Assembly: GCF_003337245.1 (NCBI RefSeq)
Contig: NZ_QPJE01000003.1
Coordinates: forward strand, 100,880-164,879
Length of the DNA: 64,000 bases
DNA from: Halanaerobium sp. MA284_MarDTE_T2
Lineage (GTDB): Bacteria; Bacillota; Halanaerobiia; Halanaerobiales; Halanaerobiaceae
Direction of reading: 5' to 3'
Notes under the pieces: generated by a model
Databases searched by the model: none
The model's input: only the letters and a program-made list of their open reading frames with translations
What the model was told of the DNA's origin: nothing
Made by a program: the position numbers and the translations under genes
Shown here: positions 43,236 to 53,900 of the stretch, piece after piece
Layout of the letters: each line of letters starts with the position of its first letter
How positions within the stretch are numbered: position 1 is the first letter of the stretch

Positions 43236-44540
43236 ATGCGTGCATATGATATAATATACAAAAAACGTGAAGGTGAAAAATTAAATAAAAAAGAACTTGA
43301 GTTCCTTATAAATGGTTATGTTGCAGATAAAATACCCGATTATCAGGTTTCTGCCTGGGCGATGGCAGTTTTCTTTCAGGGGATGGATGCAGAAGAGACA
43401 GCTGATCTGACAATGATTATGGCTGAATCAGGTGATATGATAGATTTAAGCCCGGTAAAAGGGACTAAAGTCGATAAACACAGCACAGGAGGAGTAGGAG
43501 ATACCACCACTCTGATACTTGCTCCACTTGCTGCAGCAGCTGGAGTTCCTGTTGCCAAAATGTCCGGTAGAGGGCTAGGTCATACTGGTGGTACTATAGA
43601 TAAACTTGAAGCAATACCAGGATTTAATACATCTTTAAGCAGAGAAGAATTTTTTGAAAATGTTAATAAATATGGTCTTTCAATTGTCGGTCAGACAGGA
43701 AACCTTACACCTGCTGATAAAAAATTATATGCTTTAAGGGATGTAACGGCCACTGTGGAATCTATTCCGCTTATTGCTAGCAGTATCATGAGCAAAAAAA
43801 TAGCTGGGGGAGCAGATGCCATAGTTCTTGATGTAAAAACTGGCAGTGGAGCATTTATGCAGGAGCTGAGCGAATCACGTAAACTTGCTGAAGCTATGGT
43901 AAATATAGGAAAAGAAGTAGGACAAAATACAGTTGCCTATATTACCGACATGAATGAACCACTTGGACTTGCAGTTGGAAATGCACTTGAAGTTAAGGAA
44001 GCTATTAAAGTACTAAAAGGAAAAGGACCGGATGATATAACTGAGCTGTGTATCGAACTTGGTGCAGCTATGGTTAAACTTTCCGGTCAGGAAGATGATC
44101 TTGAAAGAGCTAAAAAACTTCTCAAAGAGAAAATCAGAAGTGGAGAAGCTCTGCAGAAGTTTGCGGATATGGTAACTGCCCAGGGTGGAGATGCAGATAT
44201 TATAGATAATCCTGAACTTCTCCCCCAGGCAGAGAAAAAAATGAAAGTCAAGTCTGAACAAAATGGTTATATAAGTGCAATAAATGCTCATAAAATTGGT
44301 ATTGCTGCCATGCTGCTTGGAGCAGGAAGAGAAACTAAAGATGGAGATATTGATATGGCTGTTGGAATAGAAATAGTCAAAAAGATTGCTGATGAGGTCA
44401 AAAAAGGAGATGTTCTTGCTGTTTTACATGTAAATGATGAGTCTAATTTGGAAGCTGCTTTAGAAAAAGTAAAATCATCTTACAGTATTACAGAAGAAAA
44501 AATAGAAAAAAATCCGTTAATTTATGAAATTATAGAGTAA
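43236..44540 (+). CDS. pdp: Pyrimidine-nucleoside phosphorylase
   Basis: 434-aa enzyme phosphorolysing uridine, thymidine and deoxyuridine. KVDKHSTGGVGDTTTLILAP (the phosphate-binding signature) near residue 78, KMSGRGLGHTGGTIDKLEAI, SIPLIASSIMSKKIAGGADA and DVKTGSGAFM are all present, as is the C-terminal PYNP_C domain. With the PNP before and the nicotinate phosphoribosyltransferase after it, forms a nucleoside/base salvage group. Confidence 0.96.
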   Translation: MRAYDIIYKKREGEKLNKKELEFLINGYVADKIPDYQVSAWAMAVFFQGMDAEETADLTMIMAESGDMIDLSPVKGTKVDKHSTGGVGDTTTLILAPLAAAAGVPVAKMSGRGLGHTGGTIDKLEAIPGFNTSLSREEFFENVNKYGLSIVGQTGNLTPADKKLYALRDVTATVESIPLIASSIMSKKIAGGADAIVLDVKTGSGAFMQELSESRKLAEAMVNIGKEVGQNTVAYITDMNEPLGLAVGNALEVKEAIKVLKGKGPDDITELCIELGAAMVKLSGQEDDLERAKKLLKEKIRSGEALQKFADMVTAQGGDADIIDNPELLPQAEKKMKVKSEQNGYISAINAHKIGIAAMLLGAGRETKDGDIDMAVGIEIVKKIADEVKKGDVLAVLHVNDESNLEAALEKVKSSYSITEEKIEKNPLIYEIIE

Positions 44541-44569
44541 GATTATTAAAATTTTTGTGAGGTGAGTTT

Positions 44570-45895
44570 ATGACAATTTTTAATGGTGAGCGTCTTGACA
44601 GAAAAGTATTTCAGCTTGATAAAGAAAGAATGTCACGTGGATGGTATTCTGATGTTTATTTTCGTAATATCAGCCGAATATTGAAAAAACTATCAGAAGA
44701 AGGTTACAGCTATAAGGGACATGATATAGGCAGTATTGAAGTTGAAATGCAGATTTTCCCCAGGCGAAAACCATTTTGTATAGTTGGTGGAGTAGATGAA
44801 GCTCTGTCTATTTTAAAAACATCAGCAGGATATATAGATAAAGATGAGAATTTTGTAAACACTTCCAGTGAACTGGAAGTGGAAGCATGTCATGATGGAG
44901 AAAAAGCCAGATATAGTGGTGATCCACATAGAGTAGAACCTGTATTAAAAATTAGAGGAAGATATAGAGATTTTTCCATACTGGAAACCCCAATTTTGGG
45001 TTCTCTTACAGAAGCATCAAGGATTGCTACTAATGTATATTTAGTTATGAAAGCTGCCCGAGGGAAGGATATTTTATTTTTTCCTGCCAGATTTGCGCAC
45101 TATAAACTGCAGGCACTGCATGGTTATGCCTATTCTCTCGGTGTTAATGCATATAACAATGATTTTGGAGCTAACACTCAGCGCTTTGTTTCCACAGATG
45201 AACAGGGGGCCTGGTGGGGAGGAAAAGGTGGTGGAACAATCAGTCATTCATATATAGCTTCTTTTTTGGGAGATACTGCAGAATCAATGATTCAGTTCTG
45301 CAGACATATGCCGCTTGATGTCAATAGAATTGCACTGGTTGATTTTGATAATGACTGTATAGGTACAAGCTTAAATGTGCTGAAAGTCATGTTTAATAAA
45401 TATATTTCTTTAAAGAAAAAAGGAAACCATAAAGCTGCAGAAAGATATAAACTTTTTGGGGTTAGACCTGATACTTCTTCCAATCTTCGAGATGAAAGTG
45501 TAGAACCCCTGGGTAATAAAGAACTGGATACTGGTGTAAATGCAAGGCTTATTTATAAACTGCGGCGGGCACTGGATGATGCATATAAAGACTGGGATTT
45601 AGATCCAACAGATGTTAGAACTGCTCAAAATTATTGTAAAAATGTTAAAATTATTGCAACAGGAGGTTTTTCTCCAGAAAAAATTAATAAATTTGAACGT
45701 TCACAGGTGCCAGTTGATATTTATGGTGTTGGGAGTTGGCTTTTGTCCAATAGTTCTGCAGATGGAACAAAAAATGATTTTACTGGAGATGTAGTTCGTG
45801 TTAAAATAGATGATGAGTGGAAACACCTCGCAAAAGTTGGACGATCAGCATCTGATAATCCATCCTTAAAAAAGATTGATTTAAGTAAAATTTGA
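44570..45895 (+). CDS. pncB: Nicotinate phosphoribosyltransferase-like protein
   Basis: 441 aa, type II phosphoribosyltransferase fold. Notable: PILGSLTEASRIATNVYLV, ILFFPARFAHYKLQALHGYAY (in parts), RFVSTDEQGAWWGGKGGG, GGTISHSYIASF with the family HxxI-type turn, ALVDFDNDCIGTS, DTSSNLRDESV, IIATGGFSPEKI and YGVGSWLL. This matches the clostridial branch of NAPRTase, which makes NaMN for NAD synthesis. Some members of the branch have unproven substrates. GAGGTGAG ribosome site and a terminator at 45913. Confidence 0.85.
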   Translation: MTIFNGERLDRKVFQLDKERMSRGWYSDVYFRNISRILKKLSEEGYSYKGHDIGSIEVEMQIFPRRKPFCIVGGVDEALSILKTSAGYIDKDENFVNTSSELEVEACHDGEKARYSGDPHRVEPVLKIRGRYRDFSILETPILGSLTEASRIATNVYLVMKAARGKDILFFPARFAHYKLQALHGYAYSLGVNAYNNDFGANTQRFVSTDEQGAWWGGKGGGTISHSYIASFLGDTAESMIQFCRHMPLDVNRIALVDFDNDCIGTSLNVLKVMFNKYISLKKKGNHKAAERYKLFGVRPDTSSNLRDESVEPLGNKELDTGVNARLIYKLRRALDDAYKDWDLDPTDVRTAQNYCKNVKIIATGGFSPEKINKFERSQVPVDIYGVGSWLLSNSSADGTKNDFTGDVVRVKIDDEWKHLAKVGRSASDNPSLKKIDLSKI

Positions 45896-45912
45896 GAAAT
45901 TGTTTATGTCAG

Positions 45913-45942
45913 GGCTGTCTCATCTTGAGATGGCCTATTTTT
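45913..45942 (+). terminator. Rho-independent terminator of the salvage gene group
   Basis: GGCTGTCTCA, loop TCT, TGAGATGGCC, then TATTTTT. Ten pairs with two G-T. Confidence 0.9.
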
Positions 45943-46092
45943 ATAAATGCATAAAATAATTTTAGAATTAATAAATAAAGCGAATTTTTGTTTTGATATA
46001 GCTGTTTTTATAAATGTTTAAAAAAATTTATCAGTAATGATTCAAATCGATGCTCCTTACTTAAGAAAGTTTATTATTAAGTGGTGATTATT

Positions 46093-47670
46093 ATGAAAAA
46101 AAAAATATTAAAAAAAATAAAAAAAATGCCGGCAGAAGAATATTATAAATTTGACAGTTCACTGCTCAAAATTTTAAATATTTATAAAGATTTTGATCTT
46201 TTATCAGTTTCTGATTTTGATATCATTATTGATAAAGAGAAAGATGATTCTATAAACATAAGAATTGATATTCTGCAGAAGCTTATAAACAGCAGTTTTG
46301 CACCTATATATAGAAAAAAAGATAAAGATATAAACCGGCTGACTCTTTCTGCTGATAAAGCTCTAAACCTTCTGCTGGAATACCAAAAAAGTGGTCATTT
46401 AAAAGCCGGATTCTATCAGTATAATATAAATTTTCTTGAATATTTCCCGCAAAAAAAACAGCTAATTTTTAGAGAGCTGGGCAGTCTGGCTGCAGAATTG
46501 AATTATAATCTGTACTTAGTTGGCGGCCAGTTGAGAGATTTACTGCTGGGATTGGAACTTAATGATGATGTGGACCTTCTGCTTGAAGGAGATATAGAGG
46601 TGTTTTTTTCCTATCTAAAGCAGAAAAAAGGTTGGGATTATATTCTTAATGATGAATTTAAAACTGGTTATTTGCGCACTGAATATAGATTGTCACTTGA
46701 TTTTGCTACCTGCAGACAGGAAAAATATAAGATGCCGGGTTCACCTCCTTCAGTGAAACCATCAGGTATATTTTCTGATTTGTACAGAAGAGATTTTACA
46801 CTTAATTCTATGGCAGTTGATTTAACACCATCCCGGGAGGGAATATTATATGATTTTTTTGCTGGACTAGATGATTTAGAAGCTGGAATACTGCACGTTC
46901 TGCACAAATACAGTTTTCGTGATGATCCCCTGCGGATTCTGCGAGGGATAAGATTTAGACTGCAGAAGGGATTTGTTCTCAGCCCAGAAACAAAGGATCT
47001 GGCCAGATATTCTCTAAAAAAATACGACTACAGCCGATTATCACTGGAACGAATATTTACTGAACTTAATTATCTGCTGTCATTAGAAGATGATATTTCT
47101 ATTCTGGCCGATGATATTTTAAATGATATTCCTGTTTTAAAGCTGGTGACAGATAATTTTAAATTTAATATAAAGCAGAAAATAGCCTTTAAAAATGCAG
47201 AAATTATTCTCTCAAAATGCCGCAAATATAATCTGGATGTTAATTATTTTCTTGTCAGACTGATTATTCTATTTTATAATATAGAAAGTAATGAAGTATC
47301 GAATTGGCCTATAAAAAATAGAGAATTTAATATTTTTAAGAAAAAAAGATGGATCAGTATTTCTGATGAAATTTTTAAAGTGAATGACCCTGCACAGAGA
47401 TTTAGGCTTCTAGAAGAATATAAAATAGAAGAGTTAATTTTATACTGTGCTTTTAAAAATGTAGAAAATTATACTGATATAATTATCAAACATTTTAAGA
47501 TTAAAAATGGACTTAAAATACCTGTCAGTGGATATGATATTTTAAAAATGGGTTTTAAAGAAGGGCCAATAATTAATGAAATCATGCTTAAGGTAAGAGA
47601 TGAAATATTGCGTGGTAATATAAATGACAGAAAAGATGCTTTAGAGTATATAAAAAAATTGAAAAAATAA
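46093..47670 (+). CDS. CCA-adding/poly(A) polymerase-type nucleotidyltransferase with N-terminal extension
   Basis: About 525 aa. The catalytic head begins near residue 140: LVGGQLRDLLLGLELNDDVD (GG and DxD metal motif), RRDFTLNSMAVDLT near 235 and FRDDPLRILRGIRFRLQ near 275. Substrate is likely tRNA 3' ends. The first 135 residues are a Lys-rich segment with no match to the normal CCA enzyme, whose head starts near the N-terminus. The downstream tail (residues about 340-525) lacks an HD motif. CC- or A-adding specificity cannot be told. ATG 46093 is chosen over GTG 46081, which sits in the GTGGTGAT start signal. Confidence 0.85.
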   Translation: MKKKILKKIKKMPAEEYYKFDSSLLKILNIYKDFDLLSVSDFDIIIDKEKDDSINIRIDILQKLINSSFAPIYRKKDKDINRLTLSADKALNLLLEYQKSGHLKAGFYQYNINFLEYFPQKKQLIFRELGSLAAELNYNLYLVGGQLRDLLLGLELNDDVDLLLEGDIEVFFSYLKQKKGWDYILNDEFKTGYLRTEYRLSLDFATCRQEKYKMPGSPPSVKPSGIFSDLYRRDFTLNSMAVDLTPSREGILYDFFAGLDDLEAGILHVLHKYSFRDDPLRILRGIRFRLQKGFVLSPETKDLARYSLKKYDYSRLSLERIFTELNYLLSLEDDISILADDILNDIPVLKLVTDNFKFNIKQKIAFKNAEIILSKCRKYNLDVNYFLVRLIILFYNIESNEVSNWPIKNREFNIFKKKRWISISDEIFKVNDPAQRFRLLEEYKIEELILYCAFKNVENYTDIIIKHFKIKNGLKIPVSGYDILKMGFKEGPIINEIMLKVRDEILRGNINDRKDALEYIKKLKK

Positions 47671-47683
47671 TGAGGTGAAAAAA

Positions 47684-48325
47684 TTGGATATTATATATGA
47701 ATTAATGTTAATTATACCGATACTACTAATATCGCTTTCTATACACGAATTTTCACATGGATATGTTTCTTATCTGCTGGGTGACCCAACACCAAAAGCA
47801 ATGGGGAGGCTTACTCTTAACCCACTTGCACATCTTGATCCGATGGGAAGCCTTGTTTTAATTCTGACAAGAAGATTTGGCTGGGCCAAACCGGTTCCAA
47901 TTAATCCAAACTACTATAATTCTCCCAAAAAAGGAATGATGTATGTTGGAATTGCAGGTCCTGCTTCTAATTTTGTACTGGCTGTAATATTTTCTCTATT
48001 TGCCAGAGGAGTTATATTTTTAAGCAGTTCATCAATATATCAGCTGCAGCAGTCAGGATATGGGAGTATCTTTTTTACCGCTTTTGTTTTTTTTAGGCTG
48101 GCAGTTATAATCAATATAAGTCTTGGATTATTTAACCTTTTACCAGTACCTCCACTTGATGGATCAAAAATTCTCTTTGGTTTTCTACCTTCAAAATTTG
48201 ATAAATACCTAAGAAAACTGGAAGGTCCTGCTGGAATGATACTTCTGCTTGGACTGGCATATACAGGTGTACTCTGGGCTATTTTAGGACCGGCTGTAAA
48301 TCTCTTTTATAATATGTTATTATAA
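47684..48325 (+). CDS. Site-2-protease-like M50 membrane metallopeptidase
   Basis: 213 aa, four to five transmembrane segments. Zinc motif HEFSHGYVSYLLGDPT near residue 21 and the second-site NLLPVPPLDGSKILFG near 155 define the rhomboid-like S2P group seen in Firmicutes (YwhC-like). Cleaves within the membrane; substrate unknown. TTG 47684 is preferred with GAGGTGA five bases upstream; GTG 47675 is part of that site. Precedes scpA, a conserved arrangement in many Clostridia. Confidence 0.9.
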   Translation: MDIIYELMLIIPILLISLSIHEFSHGYVSYLLGDPTPKAMGRLTLNPLAHLDPMGSLVLILTRRFGWAKPVPINPNYYNSPKKGMMYVGIAGPASNFVLAVIFSLFARGVIFLSSSSIYQLQQSGYGSIFFTAFVFFRLAVIINISLGLFNLLPVPPLDGSKILFGFLPSKFDKYLRKLEGPAGMILLLGLAYTGVLWAILGPAVNLFYNMLL

Positions 48326-48328
48326 AAA

Positions 48329-48382
48329 GAGTTTCCCCAAAATTATTTTTGAGTTGCAAAAAAGAGATTTCGACATAAATGA
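48329..48382. repeat. Left-end fragment of the dispersed inverted-repeat element
   Basis: GAGTTTCCCCAAAATTATTT then TTGAGTTGCAAAAAAG and TTTCGACATAAATGAA matches the left arm of the 18907-19164 element with small changes. The rest of the element is missing. It fills the gap between the M50 peptidase gene and scpA, and contains the leader just before the scpA ribosome site. Confidence 0.55.
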
Positions 48383-48394
48383 AAGGATTTTAAC

Positions 48395-49120
48395 ATGGAA
48401 TATCAGATCGTTCTCGACAGTTTTGAAGGTCCTTTAGAGCTGCTTTATCAGCTCATAAAAAAGAATAAAATAGGCATAAATGAGGTCTCACTGGCGAAAA
48501 TAACAGATCAATATCTGGAATATTTAAACAATATGCAGGAATTTGATATAGATATGGCAAGTGAATTTCTTGTTATTGCTGCAGAATTAATAGAGATAAA
48601 AGTTAAAGCTCTTCTTCCTGTCGAAGTGGAAGAAAATGAAGATGATGAACATGATTTAATCAGCAGATTAAGAGAATATGAGCTGTTTAAAAATATTGCA
48701 TCTGTTCTAAAAGAATGGGAAGAAGAGGCAGGTTCACAATACAGCTGCTGTGTGGATATTGATGAAATTATGCCGGAAATGCTGCAGATAGATTTATCCA
48801 TTTCTGCAGCTGAACTTTACGATCTTATCCATAAAGCACTTACTGCAGAAAAAGACGAAAAGACAAAAATTATGCGCAATCCCAAGCTTGAATATATAAA
48901 AGAAGAGAAATTTAGCATTAGAAATAAAATTCGCAGTATGCTTAAAACCATTAGAGAATTTAATGAAGAAATTTCATTTTATAAATTTATTAATGATCAA
49001 AAAAATCAGCTTGAAATTGTTGTGACTTTACTTGCACTGCTGGAACTGATGAAGAGAAAAAGAATTATAGTGATTCAAAAAAATCATTTTGATGAAATAA
49101 AAATTTCTCTGGAAAAATAA
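48395..49120 (+). CDS. scpA: Segregation and condensation protein ScpA (kleisin)
   Basis: 241 aa. DSFEGPLELLYQLIKKNKIG near residue 6 is the N-terminal kleisin helix that binds the SMC neck; AKITDQYLEYL and ASEFLVIAAELIEIKVKALLP follow; the C-terminal winged helix (VVTLLALLELMKRKRIIV) binds the SMC head. With ScpB and SMC (both nearby) it forms the chromosome-organising complex. ATG 48395 with AAAGGA upstream. Confidence 0.96.
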   Translation: MEYQIVLDSFEGPLELLYQLIKKNKIGINEVSLAKITDQYLEYLNNMQEFDIDMASEFLVIAAELIEIKVKALLPVEVEENEDDEHDLISRLREYELFKNIASVLKEWEEEAGSQYSCCVDIDEIMPEMLQIDLSISAAELYDLIHKALTAEKDEKTKIMRNPKLEYIKEEKFSIRNKIRSMLKTIREFNEEISFYKFINDQKNQLEIVVTLLALLELMKRKRIIVIQKNHFDEIKISLEK

Positions 49121-49144
49121 ATTTTTAGAAAGGTGTCAGATATA

Positions 49145-49789
49145 ATGCAAAAAAAAGACTATTTTCCTGTGCTTGAAGCGGTGATTTTCAGCAGTAAAAA
49201 ACCAGTTCGCTTTTCTGATCTTCTTTCCATTACTGGGCTGGAAAGTGATAATCTGCAGGAAATTTTAGATTTGCTGATAAAAAAATATCGACAGGAGGAA
49301 TTTGGTATTTTACTAAAAAAATATAATGATGCTTATATTTTTAAGACAAAAAAACAGTATGCTGATTATGTGGAAAAACTTTTTGACATAAATAAAGTTA
49401 CTACTCTTTCTACTGCTGCAATGGAAACACTGGCTATAATTGCCTATCGTCAGCCTGTAACACGTTCTGAAATTGAAGAAATAAGAGGAGTTAAAGTTGA
49501 AAGGACTCTATCTACCCTTGGAAAATATAATTTGATTATGGAGCTGGGCAGAAAAGAAACTATTGGGAATCCTATTCTTTATGGAACAACAGATGAGTTT
49601 CTTCAGCATCTAGATATTGAAGATCTTTCTCAGCTTCCAGAGATAGAAAAAATTGAACAGCTTTTTATAGAAAATATTAAGGACAAAAAAGATGATAAAT
49701 TTGTTGATAACAAAAATAAAACAGAAAAAAGTGAAGATGATATAAATAATAGAAAAATGCCTAATAATCGCTACAGTGAGGTGAATTAA
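49145..49789 (+). CDS. scpB: Segregation and condensation protein ScpB
   Basis: 214 aa with tandem winged helices: FPVLEAVIFSSKKPVRFSDL, LSTAAMETLAIIAYRQPVTRSEIEEIRGV and ELGRKETIGNPILYGTTDEFL. Partner of ScpA. The C-terminal 45 residues are Lys/Asp/Asn-rich and probably disordered. ATG 49145 is preferred with AAAGGTG at 49129-49135 upstream. GTG 49133 is part of that site. Confidence 0.95.
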   Translation: MQKKDYFPVLEAVIFSSKKPVRFSDLLSITGLESDNLQEILDLLIKKYRQEEFGILLKKYNDAYIFKTKKQYADYVEKLFDINKVTTLSTAAMETLAIIAYRQPVTRSEIEEIRGVKVERTLSTLGKYNLIMELGRKETIGNPILYGTTDEFLQHLDIEDLSQLPEIEKIEQLFIENIKDKKDDKFVDNKNKTEKSEDDINNRKMPNNRYSEVN

Positions 49790-49791
49790 TA

Positions 49792-50508
49792 TTGGATAGA
49801 CTTCAGAAAGTTATGGCACATGCAGGTATTGCTTCCCGTAGAAAATGTGAAAAAATAATTGCTGAAGGAAGAGTTTCTGTCAATGGAGAGGTTGTGACGG
49901 AAAAGGGAGTTAAAATTGATCCAGAAAGTGATGAAATTATTGTTGACGGTAAAATTATTTCTAAAGAAAAAAAAGTATATATACTTTTAAATAAACCGGA
50001 AGGCTATATCACCACAGTATCCGATCCTGAAGGAAGGACTACTGTTATGGACCTGCTGCCTGATATAAAACAGCGACTTTATCCGGTCGGCAGATTGGAT
50101 TTTAATACTTCCGGACTGCTTATTTTGACCAATGATGGAGATCTTACATATAAGCTGACACATCCAAAAAAAGAAGTTGATAAAACTTATGAAGTTGAAA
50201 TTAAAGGTTTAATAGATAGAGAAGAGTTTAATAAATTTAAAGAAGGAATCATTATTGATGGAAGAAAAACTGCTCCTGCTGAAATTGATAATATTAGATT
50301 TTATAAAGCTGAAAACAAAACAAAATTTGAAATAACAATTCATGAGGGAAGAAACAGACAGGTACGCAGAATGTGCGAAATAATTGGTTATCCAGTTAGA
50401 AAACTTAAAAGAATCGGCTTTTCTTTTTTAAAAATTGATAATTTAAATAAAGGTACATATAGATATTTAACCAAACATGAAGTAAAAAAGCTTAAAAAGC
50501 TTGGTTAA
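49792..50508 (+). CDS. rluB: 23S/16S rRNA pseudouridine synthase, RsuA/RluB family
   Basis: 238 aa. S4 domain RLQKVMAHAGIASRRKCEKI at the N-terminus, then the RsuA catalytic motif YPVGRLDFNTSGLLILTNDG with the active-site Asp near 100, and EGRNRQVRRMCEIIGYPV near 185. Makes pseudouridine in rRNA (RluB: 23S U2605). TTG start at 49792 with GAGGTGAA upstream. scpA-scpB-rluB is a classic Firmicutes trio. Confidence 0.95.
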   Translation: MDRLQKVMAHAGIASRRKCEKIIAEGRVSVNGEVVTEKGVKIDPESDEIIVDGKIISKEKKVYILLNKPEGYITTVSDPEGRTTVMDLLPDIKQRLYPVGRLDFNTSGLLILTNDGDLTYKLTHPKKEVDKTYEVEIKGLIDREEFNKFKEGIIIDGRKTAPAEIDNIRFYKAENKTKFEITIHEGRNRQVRRMCEIIGYPVRKLKRIGFSFLKIDNLNKGTYRYLTKHEVKKLKKLG

Positions 50509-50629
50509 TAATTTCAAAATAAAGGATTTATTCTTTTTATAAAGAATATATTTTATTAGGTATTATATAATTAGTAAAAGCAGTATTCGAAAAAATCAGT
50601 TTATTTAACTTAAGGGGGAGCTATTATTT

Positions 50630-50890
50630 ATGGATGAATTAAAAGTATCATCAAAATCAGATCCAAAAGCAGTAGCTGGAGCTCTGGCAGCAGTTTTAAG
50701 AGAAAACAGCAGAGCGGAAGTTCAGGCAATAGGTGCTGGTGCAGTTAATCAAACAATCAAAGCAATAGCAATATCCAGGGGTTATGTTGCTCCAAACGGA
50801 TTGGATTTAATTATGATTCCTGCTTTTACTGAAATTGAAATTGATGGTGAAGAAAGAACGGCCATCAAATTCATTGTAGAACCTCGTTAA
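50630..50890 (+). CDS. spoVS: Stage V sporulation protein S
   Basis: 86-aa small nucleic-acid-binding-like protein: LKVSSKSDPKAVAGALAAVL, AEVQAIGAGAVNQTIKAIAISRGYVAPNGLDL (in parts) and IEIDGEERTAIKFIVEPR; full length and very conserved. Involved in spore coat and engulfment in Bacillus; widely kept in non-sporulating Firmicutes, where its task is unclear. Single-gene unit with GGGGGAG start signal and a terminator 14 bases on. Confidence 0.95.
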   Translation: MDELKVSSKSDPKAVAGALAAVLRENSRAEVQAIGAGAVNQTIKAIAISRGYVAPNGLDLIMIPAFTEIEIDGEERTAIKFIVEPR

Positions 50891-50903
50891 AACTAATTTT
50901 TTT

Positions 50904-50930
50904 AAACCTATCCGTAAGGGTAGGTTTTTA
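50904..50930 (+). terminator. Rho-independent terminator after spoVS
   Basis: AAACCTATCC, loop GTAA, GGGTAGGTTT, then TTA. Ten pairs. Confidence 0.88.
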
Positions 50931-50954
50931 AATTGTATGCTGATAGATAGGTAG

Positions 50955-53900
50955 GTGTTTAAAATTTTTCTGAGGAAAATACGCCTGAACGGCTTTAAAT
51001 CATTTGCTAAAAAAACAGATATAGAGATAGAAGAAAATATTACTGCCATTGTTGGCCCAAATGGAAGTGGGAAAAGTAATATTGTTGATGCTATAAGATG
51101 GGTTTTGGGTGAGCAGAGTGCCAAAGCTCTCCGCGGCAGTAGAATGTCAGATATAATTTTTTCTGGCAGTGACGAAAAAAAAGCTTCACATCAGGCTAGT
51201 GTTACCCTGTTTTTTGATAATTCAGAAGGGATATTGTCTTTAGATGGTGATGAAGTAACAATCAGCAGAAAAGTTGATGCTGAAGGCAGAAGTGATTATT
51301 TAATTAACGGTGCTGCTTGCCGTTTAAAAGATATTGAAATGCTGCTGATGGATACAGGATTGGGCAGTGATGGTTATTCTATAATTGGCCAGGGGAAAAT
51401 CGATTCTATAATACACAGCAAGCCTGATAAAATGCGGCTTTTTTTTGAAGAAGCAGCTGGTATTATGAAACATAAAAAGAGAAAAGAAGAAGCGGAAAAA
51501 AGACTTAAAAATACAAGTCATGATTTAAATAGAGTTAAAGATTTAATCGATGAATTAGAAAAAAGAAGAGAACCACTCAAAAAAGCTTCCCAAAAAGCAA
51601 AAAGATATTTTTCTTTAAAGGAAGATTTATCAGAACTGGAAATAAGTCTCCTTAATAAAAGATGGATTAATATTTCCGAAGATTATCTGGAGATTAAAAA
51701 TAATAGAGATAAAGCAGAGGCAGTACTAAATAAGCAGAAAAATATTTATGAAAAGATATCGAACTTTCTTAAAGAGAAAAAAGAAAAATTGAAATTATTA
51801 AAGAACAGAAAAGACAGTACAACAGATGAATATTTTCAGGCTGAAAATAAACTTAATGAAATAAAAAATACACTTAATATACTGGTAGAGAGAAGAAAAA
51901 ATTATCTGCAAGAAAAAAAAATACTACAGAATAAAATCGATGATCTTAATAAAGATGCATCAGCTGCAGAAAAAATATATGAAGACAGCAGCAAAAATTT
52001 TAAAATCATATCTTTAGACGAAAAATCTCTGCAGGATAAGTTAGAAAAATTTAAAGAAGAATTAAGTTTAGAAAAAGAAAAAATAAATAACTTAGATAAA
52101 AAGATAGCAAAAAACAAAAATTTAATAACCAGATTAAAAGAAGAAAAAAATCAGCTAAAATCAAGGAATGATAGGCTAAATGAAAGACTTGATATAAATG
52201 GTGAAAGGCTGGATGAAATTAATAACAGCCGGAAAGAACTTATTTCTGAACTGGAAACACAGATGCATAAATTTAATAGTTTGGAAGATCAAATTAAAAA
52301 GATTAATCAAGAAATTGAATTAGCTGAAAATAAAATTGAATCATCAAAAAAAGAAATCAATAATTATCGAGAACAGCTGGAAGAACAGAAAGAAAAGCTG
52401 GAAGCAGCAAAAGAAGAATTCCAGCGCTTGGGCTCCCGCCTGCAGCTGATGGAAGAAATGCAGGAAAGTTACGAAGGGTATTACTATGGTGTAAAAAATG
52501 TTTTAGAAAAAAAAGAAGATTTCCCAGGGATAATAGATGTTGTTGCTGAGATACTTGATGTTGAAAAAAAATATGAAACTGCTGTTGAAACGGCTCTGGG
52601 AGCAAAACTTCAGAATATAGTGGTTGAAGATGATGGTACTGCTAAAAAAGCTGTTTCATTTTTAAAAAAAACAGGTAGTGGAAGAGCAACTTTTCTGCCT
52701 TTGAATATGATTGATGGAAGCAGAATTTCTGATTATTATTTAGATAAGTTAAATAATACTGAAGGATTTATAGCTGCTGCAGTTGATCTTGTTCAGTTTT
52801 CGGAGAAATTTATAGATATTTTCAATTTTTTGCTGGGCAGAATTATAGTAACTGATAATATTGACAGTGCTGTAAAAGCAGCCAGGATTGTTGATAAGAA
52901 CTTTAAAATAGTAACTCTGGATGGAGATGTTGTATTTCCTGGTGGAGCTATATCTGGTGGAAGCAGTAAGAACAGCAAACGCAATCTATTGGGAAGAAAC
53001 AGAGTTATTGAAGAATTGAGTGAAGAAAAGGAAAAACTTAGGAAAAAAGGAAAAAAACAGGTAGACAAAGCTAAAAATTTAAACGAAAAACTCAAAAAAT
53101 CAGAACAAATACTTGAAAACCAGAAAGAAGAATTTCAGAAAAAAAAATTAGAAAAAAATTCTTTAATAAGCACTAAAGAAAGCTTTTCTGTTAATATTGA
53201 TAATCTCAAAAATAGAATAAGTAAAATAAATAATGATTATGCAGATTTGTTTTCCAGCTCTTCTGAAAATAAAGTTTTATTTGAAAAAAACAAAGAAAAG
53301 ATAATAGAATTTAAAGAAAAAATAGCTGATCTTGAATCAGAACTTGTTAATTTAACTGAGAAAAAAAGCAGTAAAAAAGAAAATATTTCAGAACTTGAAG
53401 ATATAATAGGAAAGCTGCAGGTTGATGGAGCCAGAATTACCGAAAAAAAACAGAATGCTAAAAAACGCCTTAATGAAAAAAAAGAAAATTTGCAGAAAAT
53501 CAATAATATTATAGATGAAAATCTGCAGAGAATCTGTGATTTAGACGAAAATTTAAATAAAATTGAAAAGAGAGAAAAATCACTTCACAGTACACAAAAT
53601 AAGCTCATGGAAAAAAGGGATAAACTGGCAGTCAAAAAAAGTGAACTTGAAGACCGAATAAAAAACCTGGAGACTGTAGTTGAAAAAAAGGAGAAAAAGC
53701 TGGAATATATACAGAAACAGCTAACTGAAATTAGAGATGAATTTCATGATTATGATATCATTTATAATAAATTACTCAATAAGTTAGAAAATATTGAGCA
53801 GATTTTGAGAGAGGATTACCAGCTTAACCCAGGGAAAATAGATTCTTCCCTTTTAACAAATATTCCTGATTCAGAAGAGGATAAGATAGAAAAAGAAATT

